A stretch of 64,000 nt of DNA from Bryobacterales bacterium (lineage in GTDB: Bacteria > Acidobacteriota > Terriglobia > Bryobacterales > Bryobacteraceae). Shown here piece after piece: positions 1 through 8,719 of this stretch (position 1 is the first letter of the stretch; each line of letters begins with the position of its first letter). The stretch is taken from the NCBI GenBank assembly GCA_947446025.1, contig CANFEY010000011.1, forward strand, positions 18,762-82,761. Reading direction: 5' to 3'. The notes under the pieces are model-generated. The model had not been told where the DNA came from. It was given only the letters and a program-made list of their open reading frames with translations, and made no database searches. Made by a program: the position numbers and the translations under genes.

Positions 1-885
1 CACCGCGCCCGCGTCCCAGATAGTGCGCGCGTTCACGGGCATGTAACCGGCTTCTTCACCCAACCGCACGCCGTCCACGATTCCTTGCGGCCACTGCTTG
101 CCGTCGCGAAAACGAGCCTGGTTGTCGGTGGCGAACACACCAAACACCGGCGTCCCGAAGCCCACCGTGCCCAGCACCTTCGTGCCGGCAGCCGCCACCT
201 TCGCCGCGGCTTCCTTACTCACCCAATCTTTGTTTGGAAGGTGGACCAGCAGGGGCACACCCGCGTCCACCGCCGCGAGCATCGCGCTGGAGCTGACGGC
301 GTGGACCTGGATCACGACACCGGCCTTCTTGCCTTCATCGACGATGGCTTTGAGGGTTTCGATTTCTTTTTCGCTGGGGCCGGGAATGGGGGTGAGGGAG
401 ATTTCGCCCGTGAACTTGACGCCTTGAGCAGCCAGCTTGCGGATCTCGGCGCGGGCGGCGTCGGGGGTGAGGTTGAGAGCGACTCTGCCGCTCGGGATGA
501 TGCGGGGTCCGTTGATCACGCCCTGCTCGATGTGGTCGCGCAGAGTGATATTGCCCTCCGCCGGACCACCGCCGGAGAGGATCGTCGTATAACCCGCCTC
601 CAGCAACGCCTGCATCTGGGCCTTTTCGTTGGGCCCGGTGTTGATGTGCCGGTGACCGTCGATAAACCCAGGCATGGCGGACATGCCCTTGGCGTCAATC
701 ACACGCCCGGCAGTGGACGCCGGAGCGCCCGCCGCCACCGACGCGATTTTCCCGCCCCGCACTACGATCGATCCGCGCTCAATCACCGTGCCGTTGCCAG
801 CCACAATACGCGCGTTGGTGATCGTAAGGTCTTGGGCAATGGCCGGCATCAAGCCCGCCAGCAGTGCGAACGCGAGTTGTCTCAT
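1..885 (-). CDS. Secreted amidohydrolase, N-terminal part (runs off the left edge)
   Basis: The minus strand is open for 295 codons from an ATG at 885 to the window edge, so the 3' end is missing. The start is a signal peptide ending near MPAIAQ. A typical amidohydrolase opening follows: a small beta-sandwich, then FIDGHRH with the metal-binding His78 and His80. Further candidate metal residues are Lys157 (GVKFTGE), His195 (IQVHA) and His215 (LLVHL). The family hydrolyses amide or related bonds in a TIM barrel with one or two metals; the substrate cannot be told. It starts 13 bases after the stop of the DUF6152 gene at 899-1300 and is probably co-transcribed with it. Confidence 0.8.
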   Translation of the reverse strand, partial: MRQLAFALLAGLMPAIAQDLTITNARIVAGNGTVIERGSIVVRGGKIASVAAGAPASTAGRVIDAKGMSAMPGFIDGHRHINTGPNEKAQMQALLEAGYTTILSGGGPAEGNITLRDHIEQGVINGPRIIPSGRVALNLTPDAARAEIRKLAAQGVKFTGEISLTPIPGPSEKEIETLKAIVDEGKKAGVVIQVHAVSSSAMLAAVDAGVPLLVHLPNKDWVSKEAAAKVAAAGTKVLGTVGFGTPVFGVFATDNQARFRDGKQWPQGIVDGVRLGEEAGYMPVNARTIWDAGAV

Positions 886-898
886 TTCGTGCTTGGCC

Positions 899-1300
899 TT
901 ACTTGGCCTTAGCGTCGCCTTCCGACGACCCTGCAAAAAGACGCTTGCCGTCCGCGGTGGAGACAGTACGGGCGTTGACAGTCTTCGACCCGTCCTTGGA
1001 CATGGTGCCGTCAACCGTGATCATGGCACCCTTCTGCACGGAGTTAACCGACCAGCCGTTGCGGCGCAACGCGTTCGGAGCTCCGCCTTCGATCTGCCAT
1101 GCGGTTGTTACGCCCTTTTCATCCTTGACGTCCATATAGATCCACATATGCGGATTCATGAACTCTACCTTCGTCACCGTGCCTTTGAGCGTGATCGGCT
1201 TGTTGCGGTCGAACTCGGCGTCAAAAGAATGGTGCGCGAACGTGGCGGCGGCGCTCGAAAGCAGCAGGGCGGCAAGCGGGAGGATGCGATTCAGTTTCAT
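899..1300 (-). CDS. Small secreted DUF6152-family protein
   Basis: This gene codes for 133 residues. A signal peptide (about residues 1-22) is followed at once by HHSFDAEFD, then KGTVTKVEFMNPHMWIYMDV and WQIEGGAPNALRRNGW, which are the pattern of the DUF6152 family of periplasmic proteins. The start at 1300 is preferred over the longer reading frame because AGGAG lies 8 bases upstream and the signal peptide begins there. Function is unknown. It precedes and probably shares a transcript with the amidohydrolase. Confidence 0.8.
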   Translation of the reverse strand: MKLNRILPLAALLLSSAAATFAHHSFDAEFDRNKPITLKGTVTKVEFMNPHMWIYMDVKDEKGVTTAWQIEGGAPNALRRNGWSVNSVQKGAMITVDGTMSKDGSKTVNARTVSTADGKRLFAGSSEGDAKAK

Positions 1301-1393
1301 GGGGCGTCTCCTGTAATAAGGACTAGCGATCAGCAAAAGTATACGCCACAACCCATTTCTGGGGCAAGGGCCATTGTGGTAGCATTTACTCCG

Positions 1394-2197
1394 ATGCGGT
1401 CCAGAATCCTCCAACCCACGATGGCACTTTGCGCCGGATTCGCGGCGTTCGCCCTGCTGATTGCCGCCCCTCTTCCGGGCCGGGCCCAGACGAAAGGGAA
1501 AGCCTCCACCAAGGCCGTCCCCCGCCTGCCCAACGGCAAGCCGGACCTGACCGGCGTGTGGGATCACCCGCGCGTCGGCGACTTCTCTAAAAACTTTCAG
1601 GGATGCGTCGCGAACACGCCGGGGTGTACCGCCACCGCCGAGACCACCGAGTTCCCCTGGACCCCCGCCGGTAAGGCCGCTTTTGATGTGAAGGAAAAGT
1701 TCGATTACGGCGTCCACTGCCTGCCCTGGGGTTACGTGCGCAGCTGGGGCACGCCGTATCCGCTGGAACTCATCCAAAAAGACCACCGTCTGGCCGTTTT
1801 GTTCGAGCAGAACAAGTGGTTCCACGTCATCCCCACCGACGGGCGAAAGCTGGTGGTGGAAGTGCCCACCTGGATGGGAACTTCGGTGGGCCACTGGGAA
1901 GGCGACACCTTAGTAGTTGAAACCGAGGGCACCAACGGCAAGACCTGGATCGACACCGCCGAACATCCGCACAGCGACGCGTTGCGCATCGTGGAACGCT
2001 TTGACCGCGTCGACTACGACCATATCCGCCACCAGGTGACCATCACGGATTCCAAGTTCCTCACCAAGTCCATGACCAACACTTCCATCCTGGTGCTGGC
2101 CCCGCCCGGACTGGAGCTTTACGAATACTCCTGCGAAGAGAACAACAAGGAAATCATGGACGGCCACATCAAGGACGAATTTACGTCCCGCAAGTAA
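1394..2197 (+). CDS. Secreted protein of unknown function (acidobacterial type)
   Basis: A protein of 267 residues with a signal peptide ending near GRAQTKG. The mature N-terminus has RLPNGKPDLTGVWDHP, a motif I associate with a large secreted family in Acidobacteria; no enzyme motif is recognised. The remainder is a mixed beta-rich domain with W-rich segments (GTSVGHWEGDTLVVETEG). The ATG at 1394 has no clear Shine-Dalgarno, but TAGCAT lies 8 bases upstream, so the message may be leaderless. A much longer open frame begins at 674 but overlaps the minus-strand genes and is not credible. It is convergent with the haem-binding gene, 3 bases away. Confidence 0.7.
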   Translation: MRSRILQPTMALCAGFAAFALLIAAPLPGRAQTKGKASTKAVPRLPNGKPDLTGVWDHPRVGDFSKNFQGCVANTPGCTATAETTEFPWTPAGKAAFDVKEKFDYGVHCLPWGYVRSWGTPYPLELIQKDHRLAVLFEQNKWFHVIPTDGRKLVVEVPTWMGTSVGHWEGDTLVVETEGTNGKTWIDTAEHPHSDALRIVERFDRVDYDHIRHQVTITDSKFLTKSMTNTSILVLAPPGLELYEYSCEENNKEIMDGHIKDEFTSRK

Positions 2198-2200
2198 CCG

Positions 2201-2650
2201 TCACTGGAACATCTTCTGCTTTTCCTCACCCACGGACTGCGGTCCCAGGGTTTTCTCCGCGCCGTCAATCAGCGCCTTGATTTCAGCATCGCTGAGCTTG
2301 GCCTCCGGGTGCATCGGCAAGTAGACTCCGGGAGGCATGTCCCCGTGGCTCACCTCATCGGCGACGTCCTTGGCGTGGCGCGAAGGCCGGTCCCACTGGG
2401 AAAAGTTCAAGTGTTCGCGCCCCCCGTCCACATCGTTCTGGACCAGCCAGGACACCGGCGCTACATTCGAATACCAGGGCCACACGGTTTCATTGCTGTG
2501 GCAATCAAAGCAAGCCCGCTTGAACAGCCCCCGCGTCTCCGGCGAATTCCAAGTCGGCTCCGCCGTCACCGGGGAATTTTCGTGACTGCGACCGTAAGGA
2601 ATGACCTGGATCGCAACCGCGGCCAGCAGGACCCACTTGAGACGTTTCAT
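2201..2650 (-). CDS. Haem-binding domain protein, exported c-type
   Basis: The product has 149 residues, with an N-terminal hydrophobic segment (MKRLKWVLLAAVAIQVIPYG) that anchors or exports it. A CxxCH haem-attachment site is seen at Cys47-Cys50-His51 (RACFDCHSNET), followed by WPWYSNVAPVSWLV and a late MPPGVYLPMHP with a possible Met or His distal ligand. This matches the haem-binding domain family of small periplasmic monohaem proteins. GGAGGA just upstream of the ATG at 2650 supports this start. The electron partner is not evident from the neighbours. Confidence 0.8.
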   Translation of the reverse strand: MKRLKWVLLAAVAIQVIPYGRSHENSPVTAEPTWNSPETRGLFKRACFDCHSNETVWPWYSNVAPVSWLVQNDVDGGREHLNFSQWDRPSRHAKDVADEVSHGDMPPGVYLPMHPEAKLSDAEIKALIDGAEKTLGPQSVGEEKQKMFQ

Positions 2651-2672
2651 TGTCCTCCAGCATATCAGTGGG

Positions 2673-2689
2673 GCGGGATGCCATCCCGC
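2673..2689. repeat. Short perfect inverted repeat in the haem-protein/tol intergenic region
   Basis: The 8-base arms GCGGGATG and CATCCCGC are separated by one base. There is no T tract, so it is not an obvious terminator. Hairpins of this kind, reading GGGATG..CATCCC, can be dispersed repeats, but only one copy was noticed here. Confidence 0.4.
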
Positions 2690-2771
2690 AAGCAGGTTGG
2701 CAACCGGCTCTTGCCCGAGTGGATCGCAGAACGCCACCCCGCTGCGAATCCGTCCTCTAAACATTTTTCCC

Positions 2772-2802
2772 TTGCATGTTTCAGGGCCTCCCAGCGTACA
2801 AT
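2772..2802 (+). promoter_or_regulatory. Promoter candidate for the tol-pal operon
   Basis: TTGCAT at 2772-2777 and TACAAT at 2797-2802 are separated by 19 bases, slightly longer than ideal for sigma-70. Transcription would begin about 2809, some 20 bases before the first tol gene. Nothing else in the 178-base gap (2651-2828) resembles a promoter on this strand. Confidence 0.4.
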
Positions 2803-2828
2803 GAGGGAATGGGAGTAGCCGAATCTCT

Positions 2829-3503
2829 TTGACACCCGTGCTCGCGCAAGTGGACTTCTGGGGGATGATCGCCGGCTCCGGCCCCGTCCCCCTCGCCGTA
2901 ATGGCTACCCTCCTCGGCTTCTCCATCCTTTCCTTCACCATCTTCTTCTCCAAATTCGGAGCCTTCCGCAAAGCCGCCGAAGCCAACGCCCGCTTCCTCC
3001 GCGCCTTCCGCAAAACCCCGCGCATGGACGCCATCGCCGCCGCCACGGAGCAATACAAGGCCGCCCCCCTCGCCGCCGTGTTTGACTCCGGCTACACCGA
3101 AGTCTGCCGCCAGGTGAACGCTCGCTCCACTGTCACCAACCTGCTCTCGCTCGAGCGCAGCCTCCAACTCGGCATTAGCGAAGAAATTGGCCGCCTCGAA
3201 AAAAACATGTCCTGGCTCGCCACCACCGCCGCCGTCGCCCCCTTCATCGGCCTGCTGGGAACCGTGGTCGGCATCATCGACGCCTTCCAAGTCCTCGGAG
3301 CCGGCGGCGCGGGCGGCATCTCACAGGTCGGACCCGGCCTCAGCGAAGCCCTCTTCACCACCGCGCTGGGCCTCTTCGCCGCCATCCCCGCCGCCATCAT
3401 GTATAACTACTTCGGCAACTCCATCAAGGAAATGGGCCAGCGCATGGACGACTTTTCCCTCGAATTCCTCAACCTCACCGAACGGAATTTCGGCGAGCAG
3501 TAA
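2829..3503 (+). CDS. tolQ: TolQ, proton-channel subunit of the Tol-Pal system
   Basis: A MotA/TolQ/ExbB family protein of up to 224 residues. Three membrane segments are visible: about residues 13-35, 122-145 (LATTAAVAPFIGLLGTVVGI) and 170-195 (FTTALGLFAAIPAAIMYNYF). The last two form the channel that uses the proton gradient to energise TolR/TolA during cell constriction. The start is uncertain: the frame opens with TTG at 2829, and a GTG three codons later (2838) gives MLAQVDFWG. GGGAG lies about 13 bases before the TTG. This is the first gene of a six-gene operon. Confidence 0.9.
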   Translation: MTPVLAQVDFWGMIAGSGPVPLAVMATLLGFSILSFTIFFSKFGAFRKAAEANARFLRAFRKTPRMDAIAAATEQYKAAPLAAVFDSGYTEVCRQVNARSTVTNLLSLERSLQLGISEEIGRLEKNMSWLATTAAVAPFIGLLGTVVGIIDAFQVLGAGGAGGISQVGPGLSEALFTTALGLFAAIPAAIMYNYFGNSIKEMGQRMDDFSLEFLNLTERNFGEQ

Positions 3504-3516
3504 TATATAGGTAACG

Positions 3517-3954
3517 ATGGCCTTCTCCGGCATGAGTTCGAACAGCGCGCGCGGGCGAGGACGCTGGCGCGGCGGCTCCAGCATGTCCGAAATGAACGTC
3601 GTGCCTCTTGTCGACGTGGTGCTGGTGCTGCTCATCATCTTCATGGTCACCGCCAGCGCCATGGAGTTCGGCCACGATATCCAGGTCCCCAACGTCAAAC
3701 AATCATCCAGCTCCCTCGAAGACGCCCCCATCATCGAAATCGGCAAGAGCGGTGACATCTACATCAAGACCCAAAAGGTCAACATCAACTCGCTGGCCTC
3801 GGAAATCCAGAGCCAGTACAAAAACGCGAAAAACGTCTACGTCCGCGCCGACAAGAGCGTCCGCTGGGACGCCGTGGCCCAGGTGCTTTCCGCATTGGGC
3901 CCTTCTAAACTGGGCGTAAAGATGGTAACCAAGTCAGAGAACATCGGGAAGTGA
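3517..3954 (+). CDS. tolR: TolR/ExbD-family proton-channel partner
   Basis: The protein has 145 residues and a short basic cytoplasmic N-terminus, one membrane helix containing the essential Asp33 (VVPLVDVVLVLLIIFMVTAS), and a periplasmic ExbD-like domain. It works with TolQ to couple proton flow to TolA. It begins 13 bases after tolQ, and its stop overlaps the next start by 4 bases (GTGA), which implies translational coupling. Confidence 0.92.
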   Translation: MAFSGMSSNSARGRGRWRGGSSMSEMNVVPLVDVVLVLLIIFMVTASAMEFGHDIQVPNVKQSSSSLEDAPIIEIGKSGDIYIKTQKVNINSLASEIQSQYKNAKNVYVRADKSVRWDAVAQVLSALGPSKLGVKMVTKSENIGK

Positions 3955-4721
3955 CGATGACAGCGGACGCGGCCATGCTCGACCAACCGGACAACGTGCG
4001 CGGAGCATTTACCCAGTCCGTCGCCTTTCACGTCGCGATCATCGGCGGCCTAACGCTCTACGCCTATCTCCATCGCTCCGTCATCCTGGGCGACCCCGAC
4101 GCCGGCGCCAAAGCAGTCGGCGTGACGGCAGTCGACAAAATCCCAGTGCCCACCCGAGGCCCCAAGAACCCCGTCGCCAACGACTCTAACTCCGAACTCC
4201 CGCAGGAGATTGCCAAGCCCACACCCAAAGAAGCCCGTGAGCCGGAACCCGAAAAAGCCGAAGCCCTCCTTCCCCCGGATCGCAAGCAGCCCCTCGTACC
4301 CAAAGCCCGGCTGAAAAGCTTCACCGATATCGAAAAGAACCAACTCACCTCCCGGTCTCCGCAAGCCGCCTCCAGCCCCCTCTTTTCTCCGCCCGCCGGC
4401 AGCAACCTCATCAACTCCGGCGACAACGGAGCACTCGGAACCCGCTTCGGAGCCTACGCCGCCCGCATCAAGGAACTGACCACCCAAAACTGGCACCGTG
4501 AGGACATCGACAGCTCCGTCGCAAACGCCCCGCCCGTCACCATCCGCTTCGACATCCTGCGCGACGGCCGCGCAACCAACGTCCAGTTGATCCGCCGCAG
4601 CAATATATCCACCCTGGACCTTTCTGTGCAGAACGCCATACTGGCCCGCTACCCTGCCCTGCCCGCTGAATACGAAGGCGGTTCGGTCACCATCACCTAC
4701 ACATTCGAGTACAAACGATGA
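3951..4721 (+). CDS. tolA: TolA/TonB-type energy transducer
   Basis: A protein of 256 residues: a short cytoplasmic tail, one membrane helix (about 22-41), a Pro/Glu/Lys-rich periplasmic spacer (about 65-125) and a C-terminal TonB-like domain (about 155-256) ending ITYTFEYKR. Its place between tolR and tolB argues for the TolA role, the link from the inner-membrane motor to TolB/Pal, although the C-terminus is of TonB type and the long helical spacer of proteobacterial TolA is missing. The start is GTG at 3951 (4-base overlap with tolR); an ATG at 3957 is the alternative. It overlaps tolB by 4 bases (ATGA). Confidence 0.82.
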   Translation: MTMTADAAMLDQPDNVRGAFTQSVAFHVAIIGGLTLYAYLHRSVILGDPDAGAKAVGVTAVDKIPVPTRGPKNPVANDSNSELPQEIAKPTPKEAREPEPEKAEALLPPDRKQPLVPKARLKSFTDIEKNQLTSRSPQAASSPLFSPPAGSNLINSGDNGALGTRFGAYAARIKELTTQNWHREDIDSSVANAPPVTIRFDILRDGRATNVQLIRRSNISTLDLSVQNAILARYPALPAEYEGGSVTITYTFEYKR

Positions 4722-6085
4722 AACCAAGCTACATCCTATTGGTCACGGCGCTCGCGGCGCTCAGCCTGCCCTTCCTCACCGCGCAGCAGCAGGGCCGCAT
4801 CGAAGACAAAATCGTCGGCTACGGCACAACCCGCATCGCCCTCCCCGACTTCCGCGCCAAGGGAGCCGCTCAGCCGCTCATGGCTACCTTCAACGAAACA
4901 GTTTGGAACGATTTGGCCGACTCCGGCATCTTGGAGATATTGCCTAAAACCAGTTATCCGCTCGAGGTCCCCCAATCCCCCGCAGACTTCCGCCCGCCCG
5001 TCAACGGACAGAAGTCCGGGATGTGGCTCACCGACTGGTCGAATGCGCCCGTCAACACCAACTACCTCGGCATCGGCTACATCGACGTGAACGGCACCGA
5101 CATGGTCCTGCGCGGCTCGCTCCTCAACGTCGGCCTTGCTGACGTCAAGACCGCCTCGATGTTCGCCAACAATCCCTACTTCGGCCCCGTCACCGAGGAC
5201 GGAGCCCGTAAAATCGCCCACGAATACGCTGCGGACATTCTTAAGAACTTGAACGCAACCAGCCTCGCGGGCACGAAAATTTACTTCGTCTCCAACCGTA
5301 CCGGCCAAACCGAAATCTGGTCCATGGACTTCGACGGCCAAAACCAACAGCAAATGACCCGCCACGGCAGCATCACCAAGATGCCCACCATCTCCCCCGA
5401 TGGCCGCCTCGCCGCCTACGCCACCATGCAGAACTCGCGCTGGGAAATCCGCGTCATCGACACGGAAACCCGCCGCCAGCAGGCCTTCGTCACGCCCGCC
5501 ACCTCCACCATTACCACCCCCGAGTTCTCGCCCGACGGCAAGAAGCTTTGGTTCAGCATGGTGATCAACGATTCCCCCCTGCAAATCGTCCGCACCAATG
5601 TGAACGGCGGCGGCCTCGAACGCGTCTCCCAAGCCCGGGCCATCGAACTCTCCGCCCGCGTCAACCCGAAGACCGGCACCGAGGTCGTCTTCATCTCTGA
5701 CCGCAACCGCCACCAACAGCTTTACAAGATGAACCTCGACGGCACCGGCATCGAAATGCTCACCGCCGGCGATGGCGACGTCTCCAACCCCGCCTGGAGC
5801 CCCGATGGCCGCCAAGTCACCTTCGCCTGGAACCGCGGCTTTGATCCCGGCAACTTCAACATCTTTGTGATGAACGTGGCCAAGCGTGAACTGGTTCAAT
5901 TGACGCACGGGAACGGCACCAACGAAAACCCCTACTGGGCCCCCGACGGCGTCCACATCGTATACTCCAACAGGCACGGCAACAGTACCCAGATTTACAG
6001 CATGCTGGCGAACGGGCAGAGGGTGAAGCAGTTAACATCAACGGGCAACAACGTTCAGCCCGTGTGGGCAGCAAAGATTAACTAG
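4718..6085 (+). CDS. tolB: TolB, periplasmic beta-propeller of the Tol-Pal system
   Basis: Of its 455 residues the first 23 or so are a signal peptide. An N-terminal alpha/beta domain (about 30-180) follows, with PYFGPVTEDGARKIAHEYAA, and then a six-bladed propeller made of repeats such as IYFVSNRTGQTEIWSMDFDG and ISPDGRLAAYAT. TolB binds Pal and TolA in the periplasm. Length and domain order match the family. It is coupled to the transducer gene by a 4-base overlap and followed by pal after 21 bases. Confidence 0.93.
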   Translation: MKPSYILLVTALAALSLPFLTAQQQGRIEDKIVGYGTTRIALPDFRAKGAAQPLMATFNETVWNDLADSGILEILPKTSYPLEVPQSPADFRPPVNGQKSGMWLTDWSNAPVNTNYLGIGYIDVNGTDMVLRGSLLNVGLADVKTASMFANNPYFGPVTEDGARKIAHEYAADILKNLNATSLAGTKIYFVSNRTGQTEIWSMDFDGQNQQQMTRHGSITKMPTISPDGRLAAYATMQNSRWEIRVIDTETRRQQAFVTPATSTITTPEFSPDGKKLWFSMVINDSPLQIVRTNVNGGGLERVSQARAIELSARVNPKTGTEVVFISDRNRHQQLYKMNLDGTGIEMLTAGDGDVSNPAWSPDGRQVTFAWNRGFDPGNFNIFVMNVAKRELVQLTHGNGTNENPYWAPDGVHIVYSNRHGNSTQIYSMLANGQRVKQLTSTGNNVQPVWAAKIN

Positions 6086-6106
6086 GATCGAGACAAAGGA
6101 CAAATT

Positions 6107-6910
6107 ATGAAACGGGCAGCACTGGTCGTACTGATGAGCGCGCTGGTATTCACGGCCGCATGCAAGAAGAAGGTTCCGGTCGCGGTCGCGGCACCGGTCG
6201 TGAACAATGACCCCGGGCCGGTCAAGACGACCGTTCAGCCCCCAGTACTCATCAGCGTTCCCCGCATCGACAGCTTCACCGCCGAGCCCGCCCGCGTGGA
6301 GCGCGGCCAGTCCATCACGCTCCGCTGGGCCACCACCAACGCCGAGACCGTAACCCTTGACCAAGGCGTCGGCACGGTCGCCGCCAACGGCACCCGCCAG
6401 CTCTTCCCCACCGGCAGCACCACCTATGTGTTGATCGCCCGCAACGGCACCATGTCCGACACCCGCACGGTGACGGTGGATGTGACCGCGCCGCCGCCGA
6501 TCACCAATACTCCGCCGCCCGTCAGCGAAGACACCGCGGCCACGATCAAGCGTTTGACCGATGAGTTGCAGAAGCAAGACATCTACTTCGACTACGACAT
6601 GGCCGAATTCCGCGAGGACGCACGCCGCGCCCTCAACACCGACGCCGACCTGCTCAAGCGCATCTTCGCCCTCGACCAACGCGTCAACTTCGTCATCGAA
6701 GGCCACGCCGACGAACGCGGCTCCGCCGAATACAACCTCGGTCTAGCCGACCGCCGCGCCATCGTCACCCGCGACGCCCTCGTCCAACTCGGCGTCCCCG
6801 CCAACCGCCTCCGCACCATCAGCTTCGGCGAAGAAGCCCCCGTCTGCCAGGACGCTAACGAAGCCTGTTGGCAACGCAACCGCCGTGCACACTTGAGTCA
6901 GGCGCAGTAG
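6107..6910 (+). CDS. pal: Pal, peptidoglycan-associated lipoprotein with an extra Ig-like domain
   Basis: A lipoprotein signal ends in FTAAC, making Cys19 the lipidated residue. The C-terminal OmpA domain (about 150-265) carries the peptidoglycan-binding NFVIEGHADERGSAEYNLGL. Between them, about residues 47-122, is a beta-rich Ig-like segment (SFTAEPARVERGQSITLRW, ending TRTVTVDV), which makes the protein 267 residues against about 170 for ordinary Pal. Pal anchors the outer membrane to peptidoglycan and binds TolB. It sits directly between tolB and cpoB. Confidence 0.92.
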   Translation: MKRAALVVLMSALVFTAACKKKVPVAVAAPVVNNDPGPVKTTVQPPVLISVPRIDSFTAEPARVERGQSITLRWATTNAETVTLDQGVGTVAANGTRQLFPTGSTTYVLIARNGTMSDTRTVTVDVTAPPPITNTPPPVSEDTAATIKRLTDELQKQDIYFDYDMAEFREDARRALNTDADLLKRIFALDQRVNFVIEGHADERGSAEYNLGLADRRAIVTRDALVQLGVPANRLRTISFGEEAPVCQDANEACWQRNRRAHLSQAQ

Positions 6911-6919
6911 GATAAAAAC

Positions 6920-7828
6920 ATGAAGTCCACACTGCCAACATTGCTCGCCGTCGCGGTGCTCGCGGGTCTGCTTCACAACCCCGAGCCCGCCTTCGGCCAA
7001 AGCAACGAACTCAAAGCGATACAAACTCTACAGCGCGACTTCTACGACCTGGTCCGCAAGATCGACGAGTTGAAGACCGGTCAAGGCGAGCGCGCCGCGC
7101 AGACCGAGACGCTCATCAAGCAGTTGATGGACGCCAACGCCACCCTCACCGCCGAACTGAAAACACTCCAGGAATCCGTCCGCAAGAACCAAACCGACCA
7201 GCAGACCAAGGTGATCGAGCCGATGTCCGCCGTCAAGATCGGCATGGAGGACGTCTCCCGCGACGTGTCCGTCCTGCAAACCGGCCTCAACAGCATGAAC
7301 ACCCGGCAAGCAAAAACGGAGACCACGCTCACGGACCTCAAGACCGCCGTCAGCATCATCTTGAAGCAGACGGAAAATGTCCCGCAAGCCACCCCCGTAT
7401 CCGCCGCCCCCTCCGCCGCTGACGCCGCCGCGCTGCTCTTCGCCTCCGCCCAACGCGACAAGCTCGCCGGCAAAGCCAACTTCGCCTTGCAAACGTTCTT
7501 CGACCTTTCGCAGAAGTTCCCCGACTCGCCCGAAGCCCCCATGGCCGTATACGAAATGGGCTCCATGTATGCCGCCAACGGTGAATATGAGCAGGCGCTG
7601 AAAGCCTTCGACCGCGTGCTGGAACAGTTCCCCGACAACCCCATGCGCAAGGACGCGCAATTCCACAAAGCCGAGCAGCTAGCCAGCCTGGGCCGCCGCG
7701 CCGAAGCCGTCAAGGAATACAACGCCTTCGCCAAGCAATACCCCGGCGATGACAAAGCGCAGGAAGCCATCGGCCGCGCCGCTGCCCCGGCGCCCGCGAA
7801 ACCAAAGGTCAAGGGAAAAGGTAAGTGA
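6920..7828 (+). CDS. cpoB: CpoB/YbgF-type coordinator with coiled coil and TPRs
   Basis: A signal peptide ending near AFGQ leads into a long heptad-rich region (about 30-150: LKAIQTLQRDFYDLVRKIDE) and then a C-terminal tetratricopeptide segment (about 170-290; AVYEMGSMYAANGEYEQALK, FPDNPMRKDAQFHKAEQLAS). In proteobacteria CpoB links Tol energy to peptidoglycan synthesis. The 302 residues and the place at the end of the tol operon fit. The extreme C-terminus is Pro/Lys-rich. Confidence 0.85.
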   Translation: MKSTLPTLLAVAVLAGLLHNPEPAFGQSNELKAIQTLQRDFYDLVRKIDELKTGQGERAAQTETLIKQLMDANATLTAELKTLQESVRKNQTDQQTKVIEPMSAVKIGMEDVSRDVSVLQTGLNSMNTRQAKTETTLTDLKTAVSIILKQTENVPQATPVSAAPSAADAAALLFASAQRDKLAGKANFALQTFFDLSQKFPDSPEAPMAVYEMGSMYAANGEYEQALKAFDRVLEQFPDNPMRKDAQFHKAEQLASLGRRAEAVKEYNAFAKQYPGDDKAQEAIGRAAAPAPAKPKVKGKGK

Positions 7829-8265
7829 ACAAGACCGCCGCCATCCGCCTCACCGGTTCGGCACTGCATAAACATTGAGGCTCCCGTTAGCAGACTGGTG
7901 CCGCAGGCGCTATTCATTTAGCGTCTATACTGCGTTAAAATGCGCAGTAAAACGGTGCGGGAAAAGACGCGAAAATTATTTCGAAATCTATTCTCGCCCT
8001 ATGAGTCCTGACAGCATGCCTACAACTTCCCGTAATCCATAGTGCCCACTATGTTTTCTCTCCGCCCGCCGCAACGCTGACCTTAGAGTGGCGTAGGGGA
8101 TGTCTCCCATTGTTGGGAAACGAAAGCTCCAGTACACTCCTCTCTGTAGTAACCGGCGCGCAGCCTCCAAACCCTCCGCCACCGGTAGACACAGGACCAC
8201 CTCGTTTTTTCGAATGAGTTTTCATCGCATGGCCGAAGTGTGTCCACACGAGAAAGGGAACAAAC
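7829..8265. other. 437-base intergenic region without a convincing gene
   Basis: It holds a 7-base inverted repeat (TACTGCG at 7928-7934, CGCAGTA at 7943-7949) around an AT-rich core, which could be an operator or a weak terminator. A 70-codon minus-strand frame at 7988-8200 exists, but only slightly more than half of its codons end in G or C, unlike the surrounding genes, so I do not call it. The last bases before 8266 contain GAGAAAGGGA, the ribosome-binding site of the next gene. Confidence 0.5.
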
Positions 8266-8706
8266 ATGGCGACTCTACAACTAAACGTCAACGGCCAGAA
8301 CTACGCCGTCAACGTGAGCAATCCCGACATGCCGCTTCTATGGGTCATTCGGGATTTGATAGGACTTACCGGGACCAAGTACGGATGCGGCATCGAAGTC
8401 TGCGGGGCCTGTACCGTGCTCATCGACGGACAACGCGAACATGCGTGCGTGTTCGACGCATCCTCCGCCGTCGGCAAGAAGGTGGTGACCATCGAAGGGC
8501 TCTCGGCGGATAGTTCGCATCCCGCGCAGAAAGCCTGGGTGGCGAATCAAGTCCCGCAATGCGGCTACTGCCAGTCCGGAGTGATCATGACCGTGGCGGG
8601 CGCCATGAAGGCGGGCCATCACGGAAGTGAGATTCTTTCCGAAGTGAAAAACCTGTGCGTCTGCGGCACCTATCAGCGCATCCGCCAAGCCGCCGCCATG
8701 CTCTAA
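8266..8706 (+). CDS. 2Fe-2S subunit of a molybdenum hydroxylase (IorA/CoxS type)
   Basis: The subunit has 146 residues and two iron-sulfur sites. The N-terminal plant-ferredoxin site uses Cys41, Cys46, Cys49 and Cys61 (GCGIEVCGACTVLIDG). The C-terminal helical site uses Cys99, Cys102, Cys131 and Cys133 (QCGYCQSGV, CVCGTY), with Gln98 at the position that contacts the molybdopterin cytosine dinucleotide. It passes electrons from the large subunit to an acceptor. The large subunit follows 13 bases downstream. The two-subunit arrangement with no FAD subunit is that of isoquinoline 1-oxidoreductase and membrane-linked aldehyde dehydrogenases. Confidence 0.92.
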   Translation: MATLQLNVNGQNYAVNVSNPDMPLLWVIRDLIGLTGTKYGCGIEVCGACTVLIDGQREHACVFDASSAVGKKVVTIEGLSADSSHPAQKAWVANQVPQCGYCQSGVIMTVAGAMKAGHHGSEILSEVKNLCVCGTYQRIRQAAAML

Positions 8707-8719
8707 AGGAGACACGAAC

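Noticed and set aside
7988..8200. 70-codon minus-strand frame before the molybdenum hydroxylase genes
   Set aside because: Third-position composition is unlike the neighbouring genes and there is no ribosome-binding site; it could be real, but the support is too weak.
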